Below, one piece after another: positions 15,455-25,160 of a DNA stretch of 41,153 nucleotides. The translations under genes were made by a program, and so were the position numbers. Origin of the DNA: Clostridia bacterium (GTDB lineage: Bacteria > Bacillota > Clostridia > Oscillospirales > CAG-272); the NCBI GenBank assembly GCA_017508665.1, contig JAFVYL010000041.1:1-41153 (forward strand), given 5' to 3'. Position 1 is the first letter of the stretch. The number at the start of each line of letters is the position of its first letter. The notes under the pieces are model-generated. The model saw nothing but the letters and a program-made list of their open reading frames with translations. It did not search any database and had not been told where the DNA came from.

Positions 15455-16244
15455 AATAAAGAATCTTTCCAAAACCTTTAATGCCGGCACAGTCAATGCC
15501 AAAACTGCGCTTGACGGTCTTTCTCTTACTCTTAACGACGGCGACTTCGTTACCGTAATAGGCGGTAACGGTGCGGGCAAGAGTACGCTCCTTAATGCGA
15601 TTGCAGGAGTTTTTCAGCCCGACACGGGTGATATCATACTTGACGGCGTACGCCTTAACGGTGTACCCGAGCATAAGAGAGCAAAATATCTCGGACGTGT
15701 ATTCCAGGACCCCATGATGGGTACTGCCGCAAATATGCAGATCGATGAGAATCTCGCTCTTGCAAAGAGACGTGGAGCTCTTCGTGGTTTGCGTTGGGGT
15801 ATCAACCCCTCCGAGCATGCCGAATACCGTAAACTTCTTCTGACTCTTGACCTCGGACTTGAGGATAGACTTACCTCCAAGGTAGGACTTCTCTCAGGCG
15901 GTCAGCGTCAGGCAGTGACACTGCTTATGGCTACTCTCAAACAGCCTAAGTTGCTTCTTCTTGACGAGCATACCGCGGCTCTTGACCCAAAGACTGCGGC
16001 AAAGGTGCTTGACATCACCGAAAAGATCGTTTCCGAGAACAAGCTGACTACACTTATGATCACTCACAACATGCGTGATGCTATCAGATACGGCAACCGT
16101 CTGATAATGATGCGTGAGGGCAAGGTGGTCGTTGACGTATCCGGCGAAGCAAAGCAGAAACTTACTGTTGAAGCGCTTCTCGAGTTGTTCACGAAGGCAA
16201 GTGGTGGCGACGAATTCCTCTCTGACCGCGCTATTCTCAGCTGA
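15447..16244 (+). CDS. ABC transporter ATP-binding protein of the T-box operon
   Basis: 265 residues. The Walker A motif is GGNGAGKSTL, the Q-loop lies in FQDPMMGTAANMQ, the signature is LSGGQRQAV, Walker B is LLLLDEHTAALDP and the H-loop is LMITHNMRDAI. ATG 15447 is chosen because AAGGGAGG lies just upstream and the family starts at MLEIKNLSKTFN; a frame from 15405 would add 14 unrelated residues overlapping the permease end. It energises the binding-protein-dependent uptake predicted for this operon. The insert RRGALRGLRWGINPSE between the Q-loop and signature is typical of this subfamily. I see no terminator before the repeats that follow. Confidence 0.94.
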   Translation: MLEIKNLSKTFNAGTVNAKTALDGLSLTLNDGDFVTVIGGNGAGKSTLLNAIAGVFQPDTGDIILDGVRLNGVPEHKRAKYLGRVFQDPMMGTAANMQIDENLALAKRRGALRGLRWGINPSEHAEYRKLLLTLDLGLEDRLTSKVGLLSGGQRQAVTLLMATLKQPKLLLLDEHTAALDPKTAAKVLDITEKIVSENKLTTLMITHNMRDAIRYGNRLIMMREGKVVVDVSGEAKQKLTVEALLELFTKASGGDEFLSDRAILS

Positions 16245-16332
16245 TTTTCGAGCATTTCCCCCGTATTCTACCAAACTCGCAATATGTAGGATATTGCTTT
16301 GGGTAGAAGTACGTAGCAACTGCCTCGAAAAT
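16244..16332. repeat. Intergenic repeat element, short copy
   Basis: Ends are inverted: ATTTTCGAG (16244-16252) and CTCGAAAAT (16324-16332). Inside are CTACCAAACTCGCAATA (16268-16284), a GCAATAT/ATATTGC hairpin, and GAAGTACGTAGCAACTGCC. The 17-bp and 26-bp blocks near its two ends recur exactly in the longer element that follows. Confidence 0.75.
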
Positions 16333-16335
16333 TGC

Positions 16336-16558
16336 ATTTTCGGTCATTCCTTTGTATCCTACCAAACTCGCAATAGGTAACTATTGCTTACTCCTATGTG
16401 ACGTAAGTTCGCGTTGCGACCTTGGTGCTATGCACCTATACTCTTTTGACAAAGAGTCGTCACGGAGCAATCTTCGCGAGCGTCCTTGTAAGCGAGCTTA
16501 CAGATACGCTTTCGCTTGATTATCTGAGGAGAAGTACGTAGCAACTGCCTCGAAAAAT
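16336..16558. repeat. Intergenic repeat element, long copy with structured insert
   Basis: It begins with ATTTTCGG and repeats CTACCAAACTCGCAATA (16359-16375) with the hairpin GCAATAG/CTATTGC, and ends with the 26-bp block starting GAAGTACGTA at 16531-16556, identical to 16306-16331. Between these lie about 150 extra bases with several hairpins: GGTGCTATGCACC (16424-16436), ACTCTTTTGACAAAGAGT, TGTAAGCGAGCTTACA and an AGCGT/ACGCT helix. Read on the minus strand, this insert matches the element at 28462-28566. Confidence 0.75.
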
Positions 16559-16605
16559 ATGTTTGTGGGCATTTACGGAGTGCTTGATCGAGCTTAGCTT
16601 ATAAA

Positions 16606-16656
16606 AACAAAAAATAACGCCTATGCGGCATTTACCGCATAGGCGTGTTTAATTTT
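16606..16656. terminator. Bidirectional intrinsic terminator
   Basis: A perfect 12-bp stem ACGCCTATGCGG (16617-16628) / CCGCATAGGCGT (16635-16646). An A-rich tract lies to the left, which gives a U-tract for the minus-strand GNAT gene, and GTTTAATTTTT lies to the right for plus-strand transcripts. Confidence 0.9.
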
Positions 16657-16666
16657 TGCATTGTTT

Positions 16667-17212
16667 TTACGGCTTTAAAATGTTGTCGTAGGCAAATTTG
16701 CTGTAATTGTGTAGGTAAAATTCGCGGTATTCGTCAAAGGTCAGGTGACAGTCTTTGCCGAGGAGCTCCATGTCCACGCCGAATAGCTTTACGTGTGTGT
16801 CCATAGGTGTAAGGCCTGCCGCAAGGTAGAAGTTCTTCCTGCGCACTCGCTCATCGTTGTTTTCGGCATTTACGTCGATCTCCTCTATCTCGAGGAAGAC
16901 TCCGTAATCATTGTAATGCTCAAGCAACATGGCAAGCATTTTTTTGCCGAGTCCTGTACCGCGACGCTCTTTAGCGACCGCAAGGTAGTCTATGAGTATG
17001 GCATCATGGCCGTTTATCGTGGCACACATACCTGCGAATTTTCCGCCCTCCTCAAAATACCATAGATCTGTACGCCCCTTTTTTGCCATCGATTTTATGA
17101 TAGAAAAGGGCTTGCGTTCGCATTTTGGAAACGCCTCTTTATAAAGACGGCGAATTCTCAGCATATCTAAGAGTCCGCGCGGTTTAAAAAATCTCATCTC
17201 CGATGTCTGCAA
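16667..17212 (-). CDS. GNAT family N-acetyltransferase
   Basis: 181 residues. The acetyl-CoA-binding motif A is seen in LIDYLAVAKERRGTGLGKKM (R-x-x-G-x-G), followed by LAMLLEHYNDYGVFLEIEEI and the late segment RRKNFYLAAGLTPMDTHVKL. The substrate is unknown. The likely start is TTG 17212 (GGAGAG about 7 bases upstream, inside the end of the previous gene); an ATG five codons on has its GGAG too close. It lies 3 bases after the WbsX-like gene on the same transcript and ends at a strong terminator, so the two genes form an operon. Acetylation of a sugar or peptide linked to that glycan gene is possible but not shown. Confidence 0.9.
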   Translation of the reverse strand: MQTSEMRFFKPRGLLDMLRIRRLYKEAFPKCERKPFSIIKSMAKKGRTDLWYFEEGGKFAGMCATINGHDAILIDYLAVAKERRGTGLGKKMLAMLLEHYNDYGVFLEIEEIDVNAENNDERVRRKNFYLAAGLTPMDTHVKLFGVDMELLGKDCHLTFDEYREFYLHNYSKFAYDNILKP

Positions 17213-17215
17213 GGC

Positions 17216-18334
17216 TTACTCTCCGTCAACAAATATCTTCTTTATTGCATTGAGATATCCGTAGCCGTAGAAGTCATCGGGCTGAAGATATGAGGTTTCC
17301 GTCCACTCGTTCCAGGAGTTTACCGTGATGAGTGCGGGACGTTCGGGATAACGGTCAATATATTCCTTTGCTGCGCGCATAGCAGCCTCGAAGTTCTCGG
17401 GCGTGTTATTTTTTACAATACCCGGACGGAATTTCTTGAATCTCGGGTTATTGTCCCAACCACAGGACACGTGAGGATAATAGGGGATGCCGTAGTCCTC
17501 TTCGGCTCTCTCCCATACACGCTTTACGTCCACCATGATTTCGTTGTAGTCACGGTCAATATCGGTAAAGTGTACGAACTGATAGTGTGTAAAGCTGTCA
17601 ATCTTCAACTTTTCCATAACCTCGCGTGAATCGATGACGAGAGAGGAATCTATACCGGACATATTGAGAGTTTGTCCGCCTCTGCCGGTTATCTGCAGAT
17701 GCACATCCGGATATCCCTTTGACTTGACCATATCGCGGAACCATCTGAGCGCGTCAACTGTCGCATCGATACCTCCGAAGCCGTCCACAAGGGTAGAGAG
17801 CTCGTATATCATAAACACGGGACAGCCGTTGATACGGTAGTAATTGGGGTAAGAGAAGTACTTGTTTACGAGCCTTACCGCCATCTCCTCAAAGCCCTCG
17901 CGGTCAATACCGCCCTTCCAGATCACAGTTTCACCACACTCAGTGTCCGAGAGCTCCTTATTCCATAAGTGATTGGCGTCGTGGTTTGCCCACATTATAT
18001 AAAACTGCATATCCGTGCAGTTCTTTGCCTTGAGGAAACCGTCGTTCAGGCAGTTTTCGAGGAAGGGGCGTCTGTCAAACCAGTACCAGTCATAGATAAA
18101 TACGTTGACACCGTGCTCGGTTGCCTCTTTTATCTGCATTTCCATGACTTTTGGATCTGCTTCGTTTAAATATCCCCACAGAGGCTTTCTCGGCCACGTA
18201 TGTCCATCAAATTTCGCTTCGGCGGTACGTACCGTCTGCCACTCGCCCTCACCCTTCGGCCAGAACATTCTCGAGCGAAGCTCGTCACCCGTGTATGACG
18301 GCCATACAAATGCCGCTATATCGTATTTTCTCAT
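17216..18334 (-). CDS. WbsX / GH99-like glycan enzyme
   Basis: 372 residues matching the Glyco_tran_WbsX (PF14307) layout: MRKYDIAAFVWPSYTG, then KPLWGYLNEADPKVMEMQI, EHGVNVFIYDWYWFDRRPFL, MQFYIMWANHDANHLW, YYRINGCPVFMIYELS, GIPYYPHVSCGWDNNPRF and the C-terminal ITVNSWNEWTETSYLQPDDF. Related proteins are (beta/alpha)8-barrels similar to family 99 endo-mannanases or occur in O-antigen and polysaccharide clusters. Conserved acidic and Trp residues are present, but the reaction cannot be assigned. There is no signal peptide, so a cytoplasmic role is likely. It has its own promoter and the ribosome site AAAGGAGAT, and is co-transcribed with the acetyltransferase. Confidence 0.88.
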   Translation of the reverse strand: MRKYDIAAFVWPSYTGDELRSRMFWPKGEGEWQTVRTAEAKFDGHTWPRKPLWGYLNEADPKVMEMQIKEATEHGVNVFIYDWYWFDRRPFLENCLNDGFLKAKNCTDMQFYIMWANHDANHLWNKELSDTECGETVIWKGGIDREGFEEMAVRLVNKYFSYPNYYRINGCPVFMIYELSTLVDGFGGIDATVDALRWFRDMVKSKGYPDVHLQITGRGGQTLNMSGIDSSLVIDSREVMEKLKIDSFTHYQFVHFTDIDRDYNEIMVDVKRVWERAEEDYGIPYYPHVSCGWDNNPRFKKFRPGIVKNNTPENFEAAMRAAKEYIDRYPERPALITVNSWNEWTETSYLQPDDFYGYGYLNAIKKIFVDGE

Positions 18335-18378
18335 GATTATCTCCTTTTTTCGGATGCGTTATTTATGATATCGCTAAT

Positions 18379-18407
18379 AGTATATCATTAGTGAAAGTAA
18401 AATTCAA
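18379..18407 (-). promoter_or_regulatory. Promoter of the WbsX-acetyltransferase operon
   Basis: On the minus strand TTGAAT (18407-18402), 17 bases, then TATACT (18384-18379). Confidence 0.8.
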
Positions 18408-18473
18408 TACGTATTATCGAATACAAGAGAAATTATATTGTAAATGCAATAAGATGTGAGGACACAAGATTTT

Positions 18474-18514
18474 TGCAAAAAAAGAGAGCGACAGTAATTT
18501 CTGAGCGCTCTCTT
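18474..18514 (-). terminator. Intrinsic terminator of the atp operon
   Basis: On the minus strand AAGAGAGCG pairs with CGCTCTCTT (18506-18514 with 18482-18490), followed by a run of seven or more U residues. It lies 27 bases past the atpC stop. Confidence 0.9.
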
Positions 18515-18540
18515 GATAGGGTATATTCACACTTTATCTT

Positions 18541-18939
18541 TTACATTTCAGCCACGTCAATGCGGTTGACCGCTCTGGCAAGCTTTGCCTTTGCGAGTCT
18601 GATCGCCTTGTCATCGTTGCTTGACGAGATTGCTGACTTTGCCGCATCTCTTGCCGCTCTTGCGCGGTCAAGATCAATATTCTCACGGAACTCAAAGGTG
18701 ATAGCTACAAGGTTGACCACACCGCGCTTGACGGTTACGAAGCCGCCGGATACCGATGCGAATCTGTCCTTGCCGTCTTGCTTGATTCTTGCTCTGCCCG
18801 TGCCGATGGATGCCATATAATCTATGTGTCCGGCAAGAAACTCGACGTCACCGTCATCCGTTCGGATAAGAAGACTCTCTACCTCAGAGTCGAAGAGCAG
18901 GCCGTCAGGTGTTACAACTTTCAGGTTAAAAGCTTTCAT
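18541..18939 (-). CDS. atpC: ATP synthase epsilon subunit
   Basis: 132 residues, normal for epsilon. The N-terminal beta-sandwich shows FNLKVVTPDGLLFDSEVESL, DGDVEFLAGHIDYMASIGTG and GGFVTVKRGVVNLVA, followed by a C-terminal helical hairpin (DLDRARAARDAAKSAI, IRLAKAKLARAVNRIDVAE). It sits on the central stalk with gamma and regulates ATP hydrolysis. It is the last gene of the operon, 9 bases after atpD. LAGH-D replaces the more common LPGH-A motif. Confidence 0.95.
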   Translation of the reverse strand: MKAFNLKVVTPDGLLFDSEVESLLIRTDDGDVEFLAGHIDYMASIGTGRARIKQDGKDRFASVSGGFVTVKRGVVNLVAITFEFRENIDLDRARAARDAAKSAISSSNDDKAIRLAKAKLARAVNRIDVAEM

Positions 18940-18948
18940 AACGTCACC

Positions 18949-20493
<1,545 letters not shown>

Positions 20494-21330
20494 TTAAAGA
20501 GCCTCAGCTCCGGATACTATCTCTGTGATTTCCTGAGTGATTACGGCCTGACGTGCTCTGTTATATTTAAGCATTAGCGTGCCTATCATCTCCTCAGCGT
20601 TCTTGTTGGCGGAGTTCATAGCCGTGCGGCGTGCTCCCGATTCTGATGCAAGCGACTCGCATAAAGCGGAATATAGTATGCCTCCGACATAGTTCGGAAT
20701 GATCTTGTCGAGCATCTCAACTCCGTCACAGTCACTTTCCATTTCGGAAGATTTACCCGATGCACACTGATTAAGAGGGAAGAGCTCCTCATATACAACT
20801 CTTTGAGTCATCATTGATACGAATTCTGTGAATATCATAATGACTCTGTCGTATTCTCCGCACCTGTATCCGTCGGATACTATGTCTCCGAGAGCAAGCA
20901 TATCTCCTACCCCCATCTCACCCGCACACTCAAAGCTGTCAGTTAAGATCTCGTGCTTTTTGTGTTTTGCGTATTCGAGAGACTTCTTACCTATTGGAAG
21001 CCAGATACCCACCGCATCGCGTGAGAGCTCCTCAGCTACTCTGAATACGTTGGAGTTGTATCCGCCGGCAAGTCCTCTGTCACCCGCAAAAACGATGAAT
21101 AATGTTTTTTTCACGCTGCGGGGTAGAAACCACTCCGACTCAATGTCGGCCGATGCCGAGATAATATCATTGATCGCAGTGCCGAGTGTCTGATAAAACG
21201 GACGTGTACGCTCAACGTTTTCTTTAGCGCGTCTGAGCTTAGAGGTAGCGACCAGCTCCATAGCTTTGGTGATCTGCATAGTGCTCTCGACACTCTTTAT
21301 ACGCGCTTTTATCTCTTTCATTCCTGCCAT
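20494..21330 (-). CDS. atpG: ATP synthase gamma subunit
   Basis: 278 residues. The N-terminal helix is MAGMKEIKARIKSVESTMQI then TKAMELVATSKLRRA, the central Rossmann-like part carries VFAGDRGLAGGYNSNVFR, and the C-terminal helix ends NRARQAVITQEITEIVSGAE. These ends form the rotating coiled coil inside the alpha/beta hexamer. The gene starts 5 bases after the atpA stop. Confidence 0.97.
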   Translation of the reverse strand: MAGMKEIKARIKSVESTMQITKAMELVATSKLRRAKENVERTRPFYQTLGTAINDIISASADIESEWFLPRSVKKTLFIVFAGDRGLAGGYNSNVFRVAEELSRDAVGIWLPIGKKSLEYAKHKKHEILTDSFECAGEMGVGDMLALGDIVSDGYRCGEYDRVIMIFTEFVSMMTQRVVYEELFPLNQCASGKSSEMESDCDGVEMLDKIIPNYVGGILYSALCESLASESGARRTAMNSANKNAEEMIGTLMLKYNRARQAVITQEITEIVSGAEAL

Positions 21331-21335
21331 AGCTA

Positions 21336-22838
21336 TCAGAATTTCTCCTTGACGGTGAGGATAGCAGCCTTAAGCTCCTCCTCACTCTCTGCAGAGAGGA
21401 CACCTGTTTCTCTGATGGAGGCGAGAAGCTCACTCTTTACCGCAGTGAGATACTCAAAGAGCTCACTTTCAAAGCGGCTGATGTCAGACAGCTCGATTTC
21501 CTTCAGCATATTGTTTACTACAGCGTAGATGATAGCTACCTGAAGCTCTACCGCAATGGGAGAATTTCTGCCCTGCTTAAGAACCTCAACTATTCTTGCG
21601 CCTTGGTCAAGTCTGGCCTTGGTATCAGCATCAAGATCAGAGCCAAACTGTGCAAAGCTCTGCAATTCTCTGTACTGCGAATAGAGTAGCTTGAGAGTAC
21701 CCGATACCTTCTTCATAGCCTTGATCTGCGCGTTACCGCCGACTCGGGATACCGAGATACCGGGGTTGACCGCGGGACGTACGCCCGAGTGGAAGAGCTC
21801 GGACTCAAGGAATATCTGACCGTCGGTGATGGAAATTACGTTAGTGGGGATATAGGCGGAGACGTCACCCGCCTGAGTTTCTATGATTGGGAGCGCGGTC
21901 AGAGAGCCTCCGCCGTATTCGGGCGCAAGTCTTGCCGCACGCTCAAGAAGTCTTGAGTGAAGATAGAATACGTCACCGGGATATGCCTCACGGCCCGGAG
22001 GACGTCTGATAAGAAGCGAGAGAGCTCTGTAGGCAACCGCGTGCTTCGAGAGATCGTCGTAAATGATGAGTACATCCCGTCCTTTATCCATAAAGTATTC
22101 ACCCATGGTACATCCCGAGTAGGGTGCGATGTACTGTAGGGGAGCGGGATCACCCGCTGTCGAGGAGACTACTATAGTGTAATCCATAGCACCTGCGCGG
22201 TAAAGAGTGTCAACTACACCCGTAACGGTGGATTGCTTTTGGCCTATAGCGACGTATATACAGATAACGTCCTTGCCCTTCTGATTGATTATAGTGTCGG
22301 TGGCGATAACCGTCTTACCGGTCTGTCTGTCACCGATAATAAGCTCTCTCTGACCTCTGCCGATAGGAATCATAGAGTCGATAGCCTTTATACCTGTCTG
22401 CAGGGGTACGGATACTGATTTTCTTTCGATAATGCCGTACGCACGTCTCTCTATGGGGCTGTATTCGGTGATGCCGGTAGGACCTTTTCCGTCAAGAGGA
22501 TTGCCGAGAGCGTCGACTACTCTGCCGATAAGGGCCTCACCCGTGGGAACTGAAACGACTCTACCGGTTCTTTTTACCACGCTGCCTTCCTTGATACCTA
22601 CATCCGAGCCGAGCAGAACGCAGCTCACGAAGGTCTCCTCAAGGTTGAGTGCCATACCGTACGAGCCGTTCGAAAACTCGAGAAGCTCGTTAGCCTTACA
22701 TTTATCAAGTCCGTGAACCTTGGATATACCGTCACCTACAGATATAACGTAGCCGATCTCGTCCTGACGGGTGCGTGACTCGTAGTTGCGGATCTGCTCT
22801 TTTATGATTTTACTTATATCATCTATTTTTGACTGCAT
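21336..22838 (-). CDS. atpA: ATP synthase alpha subunit
   Basis: 500 residues, normal length. It carries [18 protein letters not shown], the P-loop [30 protein letters not shown], the [20 protein letters not shown] segment and [20 protein letters not shown]. It holds the non-catalytic nucleotide sites of F1. The minus-strand ribosome site is GGTGA, a short distance before ATG 22838. Confidence 0.98.
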   Translation of the reverse strand: MQSKIDDISKIIKEQIRNYESRTRQDEIGYVISVGDGISKVHGLDKCKANELLEFSNGSYGMALNLEETFVSCVLLGSDVGIKEGSVVKRTGRVVSVPTGEALIGRVVDALGNPLDGKGPTGITEYSPIERRAYGIIERKSVSVPLQTGIKAIDSMIPIGRGQRELIIGDRQTGKTVIATDTIINQKGKDVICIYVAIGQKQSTVTGVVDTLYRAGAMDYTIVVSSTAGDPAPLQYIAPYSGCTMGEYFMDKGRDVLIIYDDLSKHAVAYRALSLLIRRPPGREAYPGDVFYLHSRLLERAARLAPEYGGGSLTALPIIETQAGDVSAYIPTNVISITDGQIFLESELFHSGVRPAVNPGISVSRVGGNAQIKAMKKVSGTLKLLYSQYRELQSFAQFGSDLDADTKARLDQGARIVEVLKQGRNSPIAVELQVAIIYAVVNNMLKEIELSDISRFESELFEYLTAVKSELLASIRETGVLSAESEEELKAAILTVKEKF

Positions 22839-22858
22839 GTTTTCACCAACTTTATTTG

Positions 22859-23404
22859 TTAAATTACAAGCTCTGAGATGCTCTTTTCAAAACTGTCAAG
22901 CTTCGTTTTTACAGAGCCGTCGAGCTGCACGCCCATATATCTCAGCTTCATTCCGCCGAGAAGAGATGGATCGTGAATGTTGTTTATAATGATCTGCTTT
23001 CCTGTTATTCCTTCAAGCTTAGCTGTGAGGCGTGTCAACTGATCTTCTGTGAGGGGTACTGCTGAGATCACCTCTACACGCTCAATGCCGCGTGAGACCT
23101 CATACGCTCTCTCAAACTCATCGAGAACCTTCGGTAGAGTGTGCGCAAGTCTTTTCTCGGTCAGGAGCTTTGCCGTGTTGACAAGGCTCTTGTCGAGTGA
23201 TGAGAGGGACGCGTCGATAAGACTGAGTCTCTCCTCGCGTGAGAGGGCAGGGCTGTCAAGCATTTTGAGATAGTCCGGAGATGCGAGTATGACCGATCTT
23301 AGCACTTCACCGTCACGTTTTACCTCCTCGGTTAAACCGAGCTCCTCGGAAAGAGAGAAGAGTGCGTTACCGTAAGCTTTAATTCCGCTTGTTACGTCTG
23401 CCAT
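22859..23404 (-). CDS. atpH: ATP synthase delta subunit
   Basis: 181 residues. The N-terminal helical domain begins [20 protein letters not shown], and the C-terminal part carries [40 protein letters not shown] and [18 protein letters not shown], typical of OSCP/delta. It ties the peripheral stalk (b) to the top of F1. It is 14 bases after atpF. Confidence 0.96.
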   Translation of the reverse strand: MADVTSGIKAYGNALFSLSEELGLTEEVKRDGEVLRSVILASPDYLKMLDSPALSREERLSLIDASLSSLDKSLVNTAKLLTEKRLAHTLPKVLDEFERAYEVSRGIERVEVISAVPLTEDQLTRLTAKLEGITGKQIIINNIHDPSLLGGMKLRYMGVQLDGSVKTKLDSFEKSISELVI

Positions 23405-23418
23405 AGCGGTCTCCTCGC

Positions 23419-23934
23419 TTAATTCTCGCCGAGCTCATCGATAAAGCTGTCGATAAGCTGCTCGTGCTCGGTAGGCGATACCTCACGGCCGATTACTGCA
23501 GCCGCGATATCTATGGCCATACCGGACACCTCGTCCTTTATCTCGCCGAGCATACGCTTCTTTTCCATAGCGATCTCACCCTCGGCTCTGTCGCGTATTC
23601 TCGTAGCCTCGACTGCCGCCTCTTTGAGAATCTCCTCCTCCTTGAGAATGGCACGTCTTTGAGCTGTACGGAGTATCTCTTCGCTCTCCTCGTTTGCCTT
23701 GGCGAGCTTTTCCTCATATTCAGCCTTCATAGCCTTAGCATCTGCTTCCGCCGTCTCGGCGTTCTGATACATATCATCAACCTCCTGCTGTCTGGAGTCG
23801 ATCATATTTTTTACCGGCTTAAAGAGGATCTTTTTGAGAAATAAATAGATAATAAGCAGATTGCACCATGCGAAGAGCATTGTCCAAACGTTAACGCCGA
23901 CAAATGACTCAAACGCATCAAAAACTACTTTCAT
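23419..23934 (-). CDS. atpF: ATP synthase b subunit
   Basis: 171 residues. One membrane helix near the N-terminus (VNVWTMLFAWCNLLIIYLFL) is followed by a long charged coiled coil (residues ~45-150) and a short C-terminal region (ELGEN) that would bind delta. It forms the peripheral stalk. It is separated from atpE by 123 bases containing three consecutive hairpins. Confidence 0.95.
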   Translation of the reverse strand: MKVVFDAFESFVGVNVWTMLFAWCNLLIIYLFLKKILFKPVKNMIDSRQQEVDDMYQNAETAEADAKAMKAEYEEKLAKANEESEEILRTAQRRAILKEEEILKEAAVEATRIRDRAEGEIAMEKKRMLGEIKDEVSGMAIDIAAAVIGREVSPTEHEQLIDSFIDELGEN

Positions 23935-23966
23935 AGTGCTCTCCTGAAAATTACTGATTTTTTAAA

Positions 23967-24027
23967 TGCACCGCAGTGCAACAGAATCTGAGATTTACGT
24001 CAGATTCGGCAGCATCCGTGATGTTGC
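23967..24027 (-). promoter_or_regulatory. Three consecutive hairpins between atpE and atpF
   Basis: TGCAC/GTGCA (23967-23980), GAATCTGA/TCAGATTC (23984-24007) and GCAGCATC/GATGTTGC (24009-24027, one G-U pair) stand side by side just after the atpE stop. There is no U-tract, so a strong terminator is unlikely. Such structures often protect the 3' end of an upstream segment, which would suit the high copy need for subunit c. Confidence 0.6.
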
Positions 24028-24057
24028 TTTACCTTTCTCGTTGTTAAAAGCGCAAAA

Positions 24058-24294
24058 TTACTTTATTCTCATGAACATGAGAAGAAGGGATACAACGAGA
24101 GAGTAAATACCTGTGGTCTCTGTTACCGCACAACCGAGAATCATGTTTGTACGGAGTGTACCTGCCATCTCGGGCTGGCGTGCCATAGCCTCGAGCGCCT
24201 TACCTACTGCGTTACCCTCACCGATAGCGGGGCCTATAGCTCCGATACCCATACAAAGTGCTGCGCCAAGCGCTCTTGCTGCTTCCTGATTCAT
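24058..24294 (-). CDS. atpE: ATP synthase c subunit, two-carboxylate Na+-type motif
   Basis: 78 residues, two membrane helices joined by the polar loop ARQPE. Helix 1 has GPAIGEGNAVGKALEA and helix 2 has VTETTGIYSLV. Aligned on the known Na+-binding c subunit of Ilyobacter, its Gln32 corresponds to Glu26 here, Glu65 to Glu59, Ser66 to Thr60 and Tyr70 to Tyr64. Two facing carboxylates with Ser/Thr and Tyr match the two-carboxylate rotor described for Fusobacterium nucleatum, which is Na+-driven. Na+ coupling here is therefore a reasoned prediction. ATG 24294 follows AAAGGAG on the minus strand. Confidence 0.95.
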   Translation of the reverse strand: MNQEAARALGAALCMGIGAIGPAIGEGNAVGKALEAMARQPEMAGTLRTNMILGCAVTETTGIYSLVVSLLLMFMRIK

Positions 24295-24347
24295 AGTGTT
24301 TCTCCTTTTGAATTTAAATTTATTTTTTGTTTTTGTTTAATCGAAGA

Positions 24348-25157
24348 TTACTTTTCGCTCTTAACTTCTTCCTCGGGCGGAGGACAAGCTCCGGCAACGT
24401 ATACCATCGTCAGAAGACAGAATACAAACGCCTGCACGAATGCGGAGAAGAAATCAAAGTAGAGCGAAAGAAATGCGGGGATGCCGGCCTGAAGAATAGG
24501 CGGACACAAGCTCGCCACAGCTGCGGGAAGCCAACCGAATAAAAGCTTCGAGGCAACCGCGAGTGCGGCATAGATAAGTGATGTAAGCACCGATCCTCCC
24601 GCAACGTTACCGAAGTGACGGAACGCCATTGACAGAGGTTGTGCTATCTCGGATACGATGTTCATCGGCGTCATGAAGACTATAGGCTCTGTGAAGCCCT
24701 TGAGCCATGCCTTGAAACCGAAGTTTTTGATGTTATTGTACCACACCATACCCGTGGTGACGAGTGCCCAAGCGAGTGTGACTGAGAGATCACCCGTTGA
24801 CGAGCGGAATATTGCCGTAGTTCCTATAAGACTTCCAAAGATGGAGCAAAGGAAGAGTGTGCCGATATAGGGGGCGAAATGCAGATTATGCTTGCCCATC
24901 GTGTCTGCTACAAGACCGTAGAGCATATTCACGAGCTTTTCGGTCACTACCTGAAGCTTACCCGGTCTCTTTCTGAGATTCCTTGATGCCACAAGACCGA
25001 GAATGATGAGAATGATTGTGACCGCAAAAAGTGACACGGTGGTTTGTGTTATGAGATTACCGAGGTTGCCGAACATGTCGACCATAGTGCCGGCGAATCT
25101 CTGATACAGCTTTTCGATCCTAACGTAGACCTTAGGGCCGTTTACTGATAGATCCAA
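24348..25157 (-). CDS. atpB: ATP synthase a subunit
   Basis: 269 residues with five or six membrane helices. The segment AQPLSMAFRHFGNVAGG contains the essential Arg of the ion path, preceded by KGFTEPIVFMTPMNIVSEI, and the last helix carries SLYFDFFSAFVQAFVFCLL. Unlike many a subunits, residues just before RHFGN read SMAF rather than SLRL, so the Arg is shifted or replaced in register; this deserves alignment. The acidic tail PPPEEEVKSEK is cytoplasmic. It starts 3 bases after the atpI stop. Confidence 0.95.
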   Translation of the reverse strand: MDLSVNGPKVYVRIEKLYQRFAGTMVDMFGNLGNLITQTTVSLFAVTIILIILGLVASRNLRKRPGKLQVVTEKLVNMLYGLVADTMGKHNLHFAPYIGTLFLCSIFGSLIGTTAIFRSSTGDLSVTLAWALVTTGMVWYNNIKNFGFKAWLKGFTEPIVFMTPMNIVSEIAQPLSMAFRHFGNVAGGSVLTSLIYAALAVASKLLFGWLPAAVASLCPPILQAGIPAFLSLYFDFFSAFVQAFVFCLLTMVYVAGACPPPEEEVKSEK

Positions 25158-25160
25158 TCC

